Assembly: GCA_963932145.1 (NCBI GenBank)
Contig: OZ010599.1
Span: 50,240,564-50,304,563, forward strand
Direction: 5' to 3'
Origin: Acanthosepion lycidas
Lineage: Eukaryota > Mollusca > Cephalopoda > Sepiida > Sepiidae
Length of the DNA stretch: 64,000 bases
The position numbers and the translations under genes were made by a program. Shown here piece by piece: positions 12,006 through 21,079 of this stretch. Below the pieces are notes generated by a model. That model made no database searches. It saw nothing but the letters and a program-made list of their open reading frames with translations, and was not told the origin of the DNA. How positions within the stretch are numbered: the first letter of the stretch is position 1; every line of letters starts with the position of its first letter.

Positions 12006-13637
12006 GAATCCATTTTGTATTACTTCAATTAATTTTTTGTACTGCGGGTCGCTGTGTCCCGCCGCACGGATAACGTTTGGTGAGATGAGCTCCAGGTTGT
12101 CGTTTGCACCGAATGTTGCTAATAGGGTTGTTGATTTGACCCAGTCATCCATGTTGTCAGACTCTATGATGTCTGATTGAGAGGGTTCAGCAGTGAATAC
12201 ATTTAGGAGTGCTTGTGATATGTCTGCTGGGTTACGTGAGACAGCATCAGAGGCTCTGTGCCATTTCCCAGGGCAGTACTGAATGGTGAATCTGTACCTG
12301 AGTGTTTTCTCCTTTAACCTGAATAATCGGGGGTTTTGGATTTTACTAAGGTCTCTATCTCCGAATAATCCTTTTAGTGGTTCATGATCTGTAACCACTA
12401 TGAGATTCGGGCAACCCATTACAAAAATGCGACACTTTTCCAATGCCCATGCAATTGCTGCTGCCTCGCCTTCAATAGGTGCATATCTGCGTTCAGCATC
12501 AATGCAGAATCTGCTACCAGCAAATATCAGGCGCCAACCTTCAGGGCAGCAAACTGGAGCTTTGTCAGTGGTGCATGAGCAATACTTCTGTAGAAGTAGG
12601 AAGCCCATTCCTTCTTTGCTCCAATCTGGGGCAAGGCAGGTTATTCGTTCTTTTTGAAATGTTGCAATGCCTTTTCGGACTAAGTCAACTATTACCTTCT
12701 TTGACTGCTGAAATGCATCCTCGAGGCTTTTATTCCATGTAAAGTGAGAGTCTCGTTTTACAAGATCACGAAATGGAAGCATGACTGGGCTCAGTGAGTA
12801 TGCCCAAGCGACTTGGTTGACCAGACCAAACCATGATCTGGCATCGGTGAGCGTTTTTGGTATTGGGAAGCTTAATATTGCCTCCAGCATGGATTTAGAA
12901 GGGGTTACACCAGAGGATGTTATCTGGAGGCCACCAAACTGCACTGTGTCTTGGCAAAATTGGAATTTTTCCGTATTTAGTATGATGCCGTTTTTTGCAC
13001 AATGAAGGAGGAAATCGAAGGTGTGAAAAAAGGCTCCTTCAATGTCAGAGTCATAGAGTAGGGTGTCATCTACGATTTTTACTTTGCGGGGGATGTCTTT
13101 TATTACTTCATCATACCTTCGGGTGTAGGCATCTCCAGATGCTAGGTAACCTTGTGGCATCCTCAGGTACATGAACCTTCCCCATTCTGTAATGAAGGTG
13201 GTGAGTGGCTGGGACTCTTTATCTAAGGGGATGGAGTGATATCCATCAACAGCATCCAACACCGTTTTCTTTTGTTTAGGTGGCACTTGCAGTGCTAGCT
13301 GAAATGGTGACCCTGTATGGTGTGTTTCCCGTTTGCACTGTGAATTCAGGTGTTGGTAGTCTATGGTTCTTCGTGGTTTGCCATTTTTCTTGGCAGTAAT
13401 TACCATAGTGCTACACCAATCAGTGGGCATGCCGACGGGTACTGGGGTTATGATGCCCCTTTTCACATCTTCCCAAAGGGCCTGTCTTACGGGCTCTTTG
13501 AAGTGAAAAGGCACAGGAATTGGGTTATGTCTGGCTTTGGGGACTGCTCCTTCTTTGAGGTGTATATGTGCATTGGGGCCAGACATTGGTGGGAATTCAC
13601 CATTGTTCTTGAACGCCGTTTCGGCGAATTGATTCAA
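11976..13637 (-). CDS. pol: Pol fragment: reverse transcriptase-RNase H, integrase lost
   Basis: About 550 codons without stops. RT motif A is TVLDAVDGYHSI near residue 125, LRMPQGYLASGDAY follows, and the catalytic box is IVDDTLLYD near 187. The RNase H acidic residues are present in PDWSKEGMG (about 335), the IEGEAAAIAWAL block (about 389) and VVTDHEPL (about 416). The frame stays open upstream of the listed start (a TTG) into the gag overlap, so the real N terminus is set by frameshifting rather than by this codon. Translation passes beyond RNase H into the start of the connecting region and then enters LTR sequence and stops. No integrase HHCC or DDE segment exists. The RT looks catalytically competent, but the copy could move only with integrase supplied by another element. 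Confidence 0.93.
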   Translation of the reverse strand: MNQFAETAFKNNGEFPPMSGPNAHIHLKEGAVPKARHNPIPVPFHFKEPVRQALWEDVKRGIITPVPVGMPTDWCSTMVITAKKNGKPRRTIDYQHLNSQCKRETHHTGSPFQLALQVPPKQKKTVLDAVDGYHSIPLDKESQPLTTFITEWGRFMYLRMPQGYLASGDAYTRRYDEVIKDIPRKVKIVDDTLLYDSDIEGAFFHTFDFLLHCAKNGIILNTEKFQFCQDTVQFGGLQITSSGVTPSKSMLEAILSFPIPKTLTDARSWFGLVNQVAWAYSLSPVMLPFRDLVKRDSHFTWNKSLEDAFQQSKKVIVDLVRKGIATFQKERITCLAPDWSKEGMGFLLLQKYCSCTTDKAPVCCPEGWRLIFAGSRFCIDAERRYAPIEGEAAAIAWALEKCRIFVMGCPNLIVVTDHEPLKGLFGDRDLSKIQNPRLFRLKEKTLRYRFTIQYCPGKWHRASDAVSRNPADISQALLNVFTAEPSQSDIIESDNMDDWVKSTTLLATFGANDNLELISPNVIRAAGHSDPQYKKLIEVIQNGFQPKQWTVPL

Positions 13638-13656
13638 TAGCCAATTCTTGAGTCTA

Positions 13657-15324
13657 TCAATGTTCTGTTCTGTTGGGGAAAAAAGGGAGTTTTTTGGGAC
13701 GCGTTGGAAGTTGTCCCTCGACTTTGCATTGTTTAGTGCTTGCGTCCGATTTTTTATGTGTGCTTGTCAAGGGCAGGTGTTGCATTGCTGTTTGGGGTAA
13801 TATTGTAGTCGTCGGCTTAGGAAAGTCTTTGGACAGTATCCCTACATCAATGCAGGCTGCTTTGCTGAAGTATAGCCGCTGAATCTTTTTGCATATGTAT
13901 AGGGCTTGTTTAGTTGTTCTTCCTTGGACGATGAATTCCACAGGGAGCCAACCCTGACAGACAAGTGTAAAGCCTCCCACAGCTCGAACGACTTTTTTTG
14001 ATGGAATGAGGTTGTTGATAGTGAGCCCCATATTCAGAAGGTGCTTAAGTCCCCCGAGACATATGGTGGCCCCACTGTCAGGAAAGATCGTCATCCTAGT
14101 GCTGTGATTTCTGGGGATATTCTTAACTTGTCTGGGATCCGGTTTTGGTGAGAACGGAACAACATACGCATCAATTTCCCTTACCTGGCATGTGTCTTTA
14201 GATGTATACGTGCCTGTCGTTTGATTGAATGTGATGTGGGCAATAAGTGTGTCCATGGCAGCTTCATTAGCCTCTGGGCTTTTCCTGACCGCTTGAGCTA
14301 GTTTCTTAGCCCGGCATACCCTCGATAGGTGATTGGGCTTCCCACAGTTACTACATGTTTGTCCCCATGCTGGGCATTTTAGCCGGCGGGATCCAGTTCC
14401 TGAGGTGCTATGCTGGTGGCTGCCACAACCTAAGCAAGCCCGCTGGTTTGGTTTAACATTGCAGTTGCCATAGGTGCTGGTACGGATCCCCTCGTTGGCT
14501 TGTGGTGTACCCTTCTGTCTGCGGTATGTTGATAGCCGAGCAGCAGCTGTATCTGAAGCGCCGGCCATTGAGGTTTGGTCTCGCAATGCTGATTCGAATG
14601 CCTCAGCATGACGGATATTTTGCTCAAGGGATTTAAGTGCCCCAGCTTTGGCCAGTAGGTCAGCCTGGAGTGTGTCATTTGCTATTCCACGGATGATCTG
14701 GTCCTTGATGTATATATCAGACAGGTCATGCTCACACGAGGGGCAGGTAAAGTTACAATCAACGGCTATGGCTCTGAGGCGGACAAGGTAACTTTGTATT
14801 GGCTCATCCGCATCCTGAAACATGGAGGCAAAAGCAAGGCGATGGACAATAGGACTTGACCTTTGGGTGACCAATGCTTCTACCATGTCAAGTAGCTTAT
14901 CTGGATCAGTGGTAAAGAAGTCAGGGTGTGTGTTGATTATGGCATTTTGCACAGCTTCATCAGCACAATTGTATAAGTGAATATTAGCTTGGGAGCTTGG
15001 CATATTCGTCATCTTGGTAAAGACATCCCAGTCAATTCGGAACTTCCTGAATTGCTGTGGTGTCATCTCGAGATTGAGATGAGGAGGCTTGGCTGCTAGT
15101 GCCTGAATACGGGTTGTCTGGGTGGTGGATTCCTTAGCCTGCTTGATGATACACAGGGCTTCTCCAATTAAAGTGACTCCCAGCTCCTTAAGCATAGATC
15201 GATCCAGCATTTGAAGGCTCTCGATTGTCAGCTTCTCATCCGCAAACCTTGTTGCATGAGTTTTGGCTGAGTCAGTGGATATGCCTGCTTCAATGAAGAA
15301 GAGTTCCCAATTTTCGGGTGTCAA
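13657..15324 (-). CDS. gag: Gag-protease polyprotein of Ty3/Gypsy element
   Basis: The frame is 555 codons with no internal stop. Residues 1-65 look like a SAM domain (a WELFF start, EAGI, FADEKLT, LKELGV). A retrotransposon Gag region follows, with the block YLVRLRAIAVDC near residue 180. Near residues 323-336 is a CCHC zinc knuckle, CSNCGKPNHLSRVC, preceded by a further Cys/His cluster around 295. A retropepsin-type site, FPDSGATI, lies near 410-418. The first codon of the frame is TTG, and the first in-frame ATG falls inside the SAM-like domain. Either initiation is non-AUG or the ATG has mutated. Pol lies in the +1 frame and overlaps the end of this frame, so Gag-Pol would need a +1 shift, as in several Ty3/Gypsy lineages. 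Gag packages the RNA; the protease would process the polyprotein. Confidence 0.92.
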   Translation of the reverse strand: MTPENWELFFIEAGISTDSAKTHATRFADEKLTIESLQMLDRSMLKELGVTLIGEALCIIKQAKESTTQTTRIQALAAKPPHLNLEMTPQQFRKFRIDWDVFTKMTNMPSSQANIHLYNCADEAVQNAIINTHPDFFTTDPDKLLDMVEALVTQRSSPIVHRLAFASMFQDADEPIQSYLVRLRAIAVDCNFTCPSCEHDLSDIYIKDQIIRGIANDTLQADLLAKAGALKSLEQNIRHAEAFESALRDQTSMAGASDTAAARLSTYRRQKGTPQANEGIRTSTYGNCNVKPNQRACLGCGSHQHSTSGTGSRRLKCPAWGQTCSNCGKPNHLSRVCRAKKLAQAVRKSPEANEAAMDTLIAHITFNQTTGTYTSKDTCQVREIDAYVVPFSPKPDPRQVKNIPRNHSTRMTIFPDSGATICLGGLKHLLNMGLTINNLIPSKKVVRAVGGFTLVCQGWLPVEFIVQGRTTKQALYICKKIQRLYFSKAACIDVGILSKDFPKPTTTILPQTAMQHLPLTSTHKKSDASTKQCKVEGQLPTRPKKLPFFPNRTEH

Positions 15325-15326
15325 TA

Positions 15327-15344
15327 ATCCTGTTCACAGCGCCA
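15327..15344 (-). promoter_or_regulatory. Primer-binding site of the young Gypsy element
   Basis: The 18 bases TGGCGCTGTGAACAGGAT follow the LTR's terminal CA with no gap on the minus strand, the usual position for tRNA-primed minus-strand synthesis. The TGG start matches a tRNA 3' CCA end. I do not assign the tRNA species. Confidence 0.75.
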
Positions 15345-15660
15345 TGTCGAACAATCACGTGATCAAGATAAACACTCAGTTGTGGAGCAAGCTGAGGTAA
15401 AGAGTAATCCAACCTTGAGGAAGAGAGCTATTTATGGTGCAATGGAGCATCTCATTGTGCTAAAGTGGGACAGTCCATTGCTTGGGCTGTGATTGGCTGC
15501 TGGTACCTGAGTGGAGGTATTTCTATATAAATACCAGCTTGATTCAGTTAGTTTGCAGGGTTTGTATTAAGTTACAACCTCCTTTATTTTTGTCTGCCAG
15601 CTGGACGCTAGCTGGGACTCTTACACCGGTAAGTGCTGTTTATTGTCTTGTTATTCTACA
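15345..15660 (-). repeat. 5' LTR of the young Gypsy element
   Basis: The LTR is 316 bp and begins TG and ends CA on the minus strand. Both boundaries are fixed, on one side by the TCTAA duplication and on the other by the primer-binding site. It contains a TATATA-centred motif at 15524-15533 and a CACGTG palindrome near its inner end. Part of it (about 15565-15620) resembles the old LTR relic near 17910-17970. Confidence 0.93.
15492..15634 (+). promoter_or_regulatory. Promoter-like arrangement on the + strand of the Gypsy LTR
   Basis: Read on the + strand, opposite to gag-pol, the LTR shows ATTGG (inverted CCAAT) at 15492, TATATAAATA at 15524-15533 and a consensus splice-donor-like CCGGTAAGT at 15626-15634. 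Spacing is reasonable for a promoter with a short first exon, and the direction matches the host gene. This is inference from motifs alone. The TATA motif is nearly symmetric and may serve the element's own minus-strand transcript. Confidence 0.25.
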
Positions 15661-15964
15661 TCTAAAAAGACATGGATTGGTTTTGGGTTTTCCTGTATGA
15701 TGATAATCTGAAGCACACCAGATTGATCAGGCATTGGAGCTGATCGATAATTTATGCCAAAGGATCAAAACTAACATGCAACACATTAAGTCTACTGTTA
15801 TAACTGAGTTATCAAAAACATCAGTAGAAAACTGGAATTAGTTTAACAAGTTTATTACCTTTTGGTACAGGGAAACATTATATAGAATAGAAACTAGGGA
15901 AGAGAATGTTTAGCTGTTTCAACAAAAGCTACTGCTGCTACTGATACTCCTCTTGATGTAGGAA

Positions 15965-16803
15965 TATTTTTATGTCTTTCACCCAACGTCCGAGTTGAAA
16001 CTTGTAGGGAAATATTCTCCCTCACAACACCTCCTCTGGAGGCCATACTTCTTTCTTTTGTGATCCATGTCCATGACTTCTTTTTCTTTTACTAGTCCTT
16101 TTAGTAAAAATTGTTTCTAGTATAGGTACATCAAATACATTGTATAATAGCTGCATTGGTTCTTCCAATCTTGTATTTTTATTATCAGAGTACCTTTTCT
16201 TCAATTGGTTTAGGTGTCATTTATGTACCCACCTCGGACCTTTAATCATATATAATACTCTGCTGCTGACACATTTTTTCAATTTTTTCTTCCCAGGGTT
16301 CCTTATTCATTTTATAAATTTTAAAGAATATTTTTTCATTAAGTAGTCTTTTTTTTTTACTCCTTTTTTAACAAACAATTCCAGTGGGTGTTTAAAAACA
16401 AAGAATTGTTTCTTCAAATGTGATATCTGCAGGTTTCTTAGGAAGTATGTAATTTACATATTTCTCATGTTCCACTAGTCTTAATTTTCAGAGCAGTAAC
16501 TGAACTTTTTTTCATCTGTCCATCTGAGGCAATCTTGTCAAAATACCCTATAAATTGAGGAAAAAGTTATTACTTCATCAGGATTATATTTGAATTCACA
16601 AATAGAATTTACAACAGAATCTTGAGTATTTACAGTTCCCTTTGTAATCTGACTTTTTAAAAAAAATTTCCAACAATTCTTTATATTGTTAGTTCTTGTA
16701 TTCCTGCTACTGTTGTTGGTTTAAAACACATTTCCTGCATTTGTTTCCTGCTTTGTTGTTGCTGTTTTAATAGTCCCAGCATAACAGTTTTAAATTCTTC
16801 CAT
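15965..16803 (-). mobile_element. Old Ty3/Gypsy relic with gag start fused near the pol end
   Basis: On the minus strand an ATG at 16803 opens a Gag-like N terminus (MEEFKTVMLGLLKQQQQSRK). Gag-like blocks follow in shifting frames, including a segment resembling EFKYNPDEVITF near 16580 and YVNYILP-like sequence near 16450. From about 16260 to 16020 the translation resembles the C-terminal end of Gypsy integrase (RWVHKWHLNQLKKRYSDN). Most of pol is missing between the two parts, and stops and frameshifts are frequent. It is a different family from the adjacent young element. The Gag resemblance is from memory of the family and needs a profile search. Confidence 0.55.
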
Positions 16804-16899
16804 ACTGACAGAAAATTTTTTTCAAGTCAAAAAAAAATCCACTGTGCTTTTTATTCTGGTGTGCTTTTCAAGTTCTTTTCATTGTTAACTTTGTTTTGA

Positions 16900-17420
16900 G
16901 GCATCTTATGGATGAACATTATCCTACTGAAAACAACACATTGGCTTTCTGTTTCATGAATGGCAGCAGAATGAGTTGAATAACATTCTGATTGTACATG
17001 AAGCTATTCAACATTCTCTCTACAAATGCCAAAGATGAGTCTGAATTGTAACTTATGGCACCACACATCATGATATCAAGGCTTGGGTTTGTGTGAAAGA
17101 GGTTGCTCTCCAGATCTGTTGGTCATCATTTGGATGAAGGCAAAATCTGCTCTCACCACTGAACACAATAGCAGCATTTCATCACATAGGTGACCCTCTT
17201 CCCAATCCCACTGATATACACAACAGTGTTGTGGAGTAAGAGTGTAAGTGTAGTTCAAAGCATATGTAGCCATAGTCTTTTAACAACTAAATCATTCCTA
17301 ATAGTCCTTGTTAATACTTCTGGGCTCATATTTGCTCTGATCTCTGATATAAATTCTATGTAGTCTGTCAGTGCTGCCTTTATAATGTGTCAGTCTTGGA
17401 GTATCTGTGCTATGTGACTG
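16900..17420 (-). pseudogene. Tc1-like transposase relic
   Basis: Minus-strand translation, with stops and frame changes, gives HLCDEMLLLCSVVRADFAFI followed by a region resembling the Tc1 block VWGAISYNS...FVE...LLPFM (around 17050-16930). That block normally precedes the second catalytic Asp. No terminal inverted repeats were found. It lies between the old Gypsy relic and the LTR relic and may have inserted into one of them. Confidence 0.6.
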
Positions 17421-17869
17421 TCTAGACTCTGGTCTATGAATGTAAGAATGTTCATTTAATCACTTTTGCCAACATCAAACTACCAATATGGTATGTCCAA
17501 AATGTGTAGTAATTCTCTGAAAAGACTATTCACCATGCTGAGAGCTATCATAGCCCCCTTTGCTGCTTCATCCATGTGACCAAGGGCTAATGTTATGTCT
17601 TCATGGCCTTGACCCTTTCTTCATTGTGTTGCTGCACACCCTTCAATTTAAGTTCATTTAGTTTCATGATAGCCCAAATGACTTTTTAGTTCTTTCAGTG
17701 TTACAAACCTAGTTGGAATACACATTTTTATACCTTTTATATTGTGTAGCACACTTCAGTTAATTTTTCTGGAGATTTTTAGTACTTTGCAGGACCAGTT
17801 AATATTTACACACCCTTTCCATATAACCTGGTGACTTCTTGCCAAACCTAATCAGACAAGGAGGAAGAG
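17421..17869. other. Unassigned spacer
   Basis: Nothing recognisable. It may be further decayed transposon sequence belonging to the Tc1-like or LTR relics on either side. Confidence 0.35.
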
Positions 17870-18419
17870 GAAATGACAATGGAAGTCTGCACCATTGTCA
17901 GCGCTGGCTCTGTATTAAGTTACAGTCCTCTTTTTTCTTTTGTCTGCCAACTGGATGCTAGTTGGGCTTTCCTATCCATGCTTGCTTCTGGCACTCTTGC
18001 CCTTACTTCCAGCTACCACGGACCCTTAACTTCCGGCATTCATAGTCTTTACTAATTCTGGCTACCACAGACTCTTACTGCCTTACTCTGACTTCTGGCA
18101 TTCCTAGCCTTTGCTACTTCTGGCTACCACAGACTCTTACTGCCTTACTCTGACTTCTGGCATTCCTACACTTCATTACTTCCAACCAGCAACTTTTCAA
18201 CACATTCACTGGTCATATGAATTTAAATTTTGAACTGTGGACTTACATGCTAATTTAACCTACAAGAACTCTGGTCTGTATTCTAAATAAATTTTGTATT
18301 AAATTTTGAGTTTGTTGTTCTATTGTCTATTTTTGTTCCACCTGTCAGATTTCACGTTTATAATTTAAAATGTTAGTGGGCCTCTTGTGACTCATGACTT
18401 GTGCTCAGGCTATGTTACA
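17870..18419 (-). repeat. Old LTR relic with internal minisatellite
   Basis: The right edge is well defined: on the minus strand a purine-rich tract is followed by TGTAACATAGCC, the expected polypurine tract and LTR start. Inside, TGTATTAAGTTACA and TGTCTGCCAACTGGATGCTA resemble parts of the young Gypsy LTR near 15565-15620. A tandem array of about 61 bp units (18010-18180, nearly three copies) sits in the middle. The left edge is approximate because no terminal CA/TG pair or target duplication was identified. No matching internal region is visible on the right. Confidence 0.55.
18010..18180 (+). repeat. Tandem repeat, about 61-bp unit, nearly three copies
   Basis: The unit contains GGCTACCACAGACTCTTACT and CTGACTTCTGGCATTCCTA. 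The second and third copies are almost identical and the first is diverged. It lies inside the old LTR relic. Confidence 0.85.
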
Positions 18420-18433
18420 CTTCGCCCCCTCCA
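18420..18433 (-). promoter_or_regulatory. Polypurine tract of the old LTR relic
   Basis: On the minus strand GGAGGGGGCGAAG directly abuts the TGTAACA start of the LTR relic, the usual place for plus-strand DNA priming. It indicates that 17870-18419 was the 3' LTR of a minus-strand element whose body lay to the right. Confidence 0.5.
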
Positions 18434-20036
18434 GAGCCTATAATCCAATTTTTTTTCAAAGCACAAAAGGTGTCATTTGCATCTCCATAGCATGATACAT
18501 GCATTATTGTCTAAAGCTCAGATACAGACAGTGCATTAAATGAATGAAAAACATTATTATACAATGCTTACATTTAAAAAAAAAACACTCTACTAAAATA
18601 ATTTTTACTTTTATAACAAACATAGCTTAATACTTTATGGTTGGCAGTTATTGAAATTGTTGCCCAAGTAACAAACTTAATTTTTGCTATACAGTACAAG
18701 AGCTTTTTTTTTAATTTTAAATTCAGCAAAATGAATAAGCATAGCAATCAAAATTAGAGTTCTTTTAATGATATATATGTATTTATGTGTGTGTGTGCTT
18801 AAAATAGGATATAGAATCAATTTTGAAGAAACTTGACAAATTATGCATTTCATTTCTAGTCTTGATCAGATCCAAAATCAAAAGAAATTCTCACAGAGAT
18901 TGTAAATTTTTAAATATGCTGAAAAATTCTCCAAAAATTCTCAAACTTTCTCAAAGTCTTAACCATATGACAAAGATCAGATTATTTTTTTCTTTTGATG
19001 TATTTCTTGGTCCACTACACCCTGATACTGTCCTTCAGCTTTCATGGTTGTTATTGTTATTTAATTGTATTTTTGCTCTTTGGATTTGTTAACAGTCATT
19101 AATGCTTGCTTTTCAGAATAAGTTTTCGTAAGCCTAATGAGGATGAGTATTATGAAAGATTCAGTTTATTATTTTATTGAAACAAAATAGTCAAAGCTGC
19201 ACCAATTGTTTTATTTACTTCTTACAGACCTGCATCATTGCATCATACATTGACTACAATCATTTTTTTTTAAATAGTCTATAGAAATCATTTAAAAAGT
19301 GTATATATTTTATAATCTTTTTCTTTTTATTCTTCTTTCAATCATTTGTAAATATGTTTCCCAGATTTGAAATTTTCAGTTTTCATCTGTTGCTTTTGCA
19401 TTTAAATTTTTTATTGTTACATTTTTAATTTCTGTTTAAACTCATTCATTTCTTATCCTGTTTACTTTTTTCACTTGGTTCTTTTTTTGTAATTCTTTAT
19501 AAATCAGTTTTTCTAATTTATTTTTAATCCTTTTTATTGAATTTATTCTTCAATATTTTTGGTTTGATAATCCATCTGATTGATTTTTTCCTATATATAC
19601 AAATACAAGGATTTAATTATTTAATATTTGTAATCATTTTTAGAAGACCTTTTATTTGTATTTTTACATAAAAATAAAAATATGATCAACTATTTTTGGC
19701 TGCATTACCTGTTACAAATGTTCTAATGTCTATTAATTTGATTTTCAATTTTGAAAATTGTTAGTTACATTGCAATTTATCTCAAAATATATTTATTCTG
19801 TAAAATTTGACCCATTTATTGCAACAGTAAAGTCATAATTTTTATTTATTTTCAGATTAGCTTGAGAGACAATTATTTATTTAATGTTAAGTTTCTTATT
19901 TAATATATGCTTTGTTCCATTTTTGGAAGTATATATTCCATATTGCAAATGAACATACAAATTAAATTGCAATCACTATAAAATGAAGATTATAACACTT
20001 CATTTAAATGACTACATTGAGTAGCTGATATACATG
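18434..20036. other. AT-rich non-coding DNA
   Basis: No coding segment recognised. A body for the LTR relic would be expected here, but no Gag or Pol motif survives. Confidence 0.4.
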
Positions 20037-20054
20037 ACTATAAAATTTAAAAGA

Positions 20055-20187
20055 GGCACCTCGAGATGGTGTAATGGTTAGCAAGCTTGTCTCGTTAGAA
20101 TAATTATGAATGAGTAATGAGTTCGATCCTCACTGGGTGCCCCTTCCTTTCGGCCTTGTGCCACATCCAAGCTACGCTTGGAAAATC
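20055..20187 (+). mobile_element. tRNA-derived SINE
   Basis: The head folds like a tRNA. GGCACCT at the start pairs with GGGTGCC near 20135-20141, an A-box-like TGGTGTAATGG follows, and a B-box GTTCGATCC lies near 20121. A short tRNA-unrelated tail follows (TTTCGGCCTTGTGCC). The element is about 133 bp. Flanks carry an 18-bp direct repeat ACTATAAAATTTAAAAGA at 20037-20054 and 20188-20205, a perfect target-site duplication typical of LINE-driven retroposition and a sign of fairly recent insertion. The anticodon arm is degenerate, so it is not a working tRNA gene. Cephalopod SINEs of this type are known, but the family is not assigned. Confidence 0.9.
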
Positions 20188-20205
20188 ACTATAAAATTTA
20201 AAAGA

Positions 20206-21079
20206 AAACAATTAAATTGATAACCTCATGTTATATAAAATATATAACATAAATTAATCCCAAAACTAAAATAATTTAAATACTAATTTGCATTAAAAAA
20301 TATTCCAAGAACATCACTTACTCACTTTCATTTATTAGACATTGAAATGGGTCACTTTGTGCCCTCCATAGTATGTCTAGCTTTTTGGCTAACCTGATGA
20401 ATATTTATGACCATTCATAAATTTAAAAATTTTGAAAAACCAATAACATTTTTGCTCTTGTATATAAATACTTGCTATGAAATAAAACCCCTGGTAAAGT
20501 CCCTCACAGGACAAAATGTGTTAGCTAAGATAAATTTTCCTTTTGTCTTTATTCATATTGTCCTTTTACAGACATACTCTATCTGAAATTTTTACATAAA
20601 CTTTTATTTTTTATCATGTGTTTTTCACAAATGATGCTTCAGTTTTAAAGCTACATGTAAAATGGCAGTTGTTTATTTTTTGCATTATTTGCATAAACTG
20701 GTAAGAACAAACTACAAAAAAAGGCTCCAACCTTTTTCAATTTAAATTTTGGCATTGATAACTTCAAAACAAGAGAAACAAAATTAATGTTCAGTGATTT
20801 TACAAATAACATTTCATTGCTTCATATTTAATTGATGTGTCAAAATCAAATTTACTAACCTCTTTTAATGATTATTTCAAAATTTATTTTAATTTTATTA
20901 ATGATAGGGAAGTTCTGCTATTATCTCTAAAATGGACACCCACAAAGCATGTGAACTTTATATCCCTGTCATAGTCCTTAAGAAATGTACTCTAGAACTG
21001 ACTCTTGTTCTCTTTAAACTACAATAAATGCCTTGCTGCTTCTTCCTTCCCTGCTTGCTAGAAATCATTTTCTGTAGTT
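20206..21079. other. AT-rich non-coding DNA
   Basis: Nothing recognised until LINE-like coding similarity appears near 21080. Confidence 0.4.

Larger units (their letters stand above)
11861..15660 (-). mobile_element. Young Ty3/Gypsy LTR retrotransposon, integrase region deleted
   Basis: The element is 3.8 kb, read on the minus strand. It has a full 5' LTR (15345-15660), a primer-binding-site-like 18-mer, a Gag-protease frame, an RT-RNase H frame and a partial 3' LTR (11861-12005). The target-site duplication TCTAA is perfect at 11856-11860 and 15661-15665. The shared 145 bp of the two LTRs are identical by eye and both frames lack stops, so insertion is recent. Integrase, the polypurine tract and more than half of the 3' LTR are missing. 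The 5' LTR keeps its U3, which normally copies from the 3' LTR, so the deletion probably happened after integration. The element is clearly GC-richer than its surroundings. Confidence 0.95.

Noticed and set aside
12384-13640. Several + strand frames of 64-96 codons inside the young Gypsy pol
   Set aside because: They are antisense shadows of the RT-RNase H coding frame.
20055-20141. Functional tRNA gene
   Set aside because: Acceptor pairing and box motifs are good, but the anticodon arm is degenerate and target duplications with a tail show a SINE.
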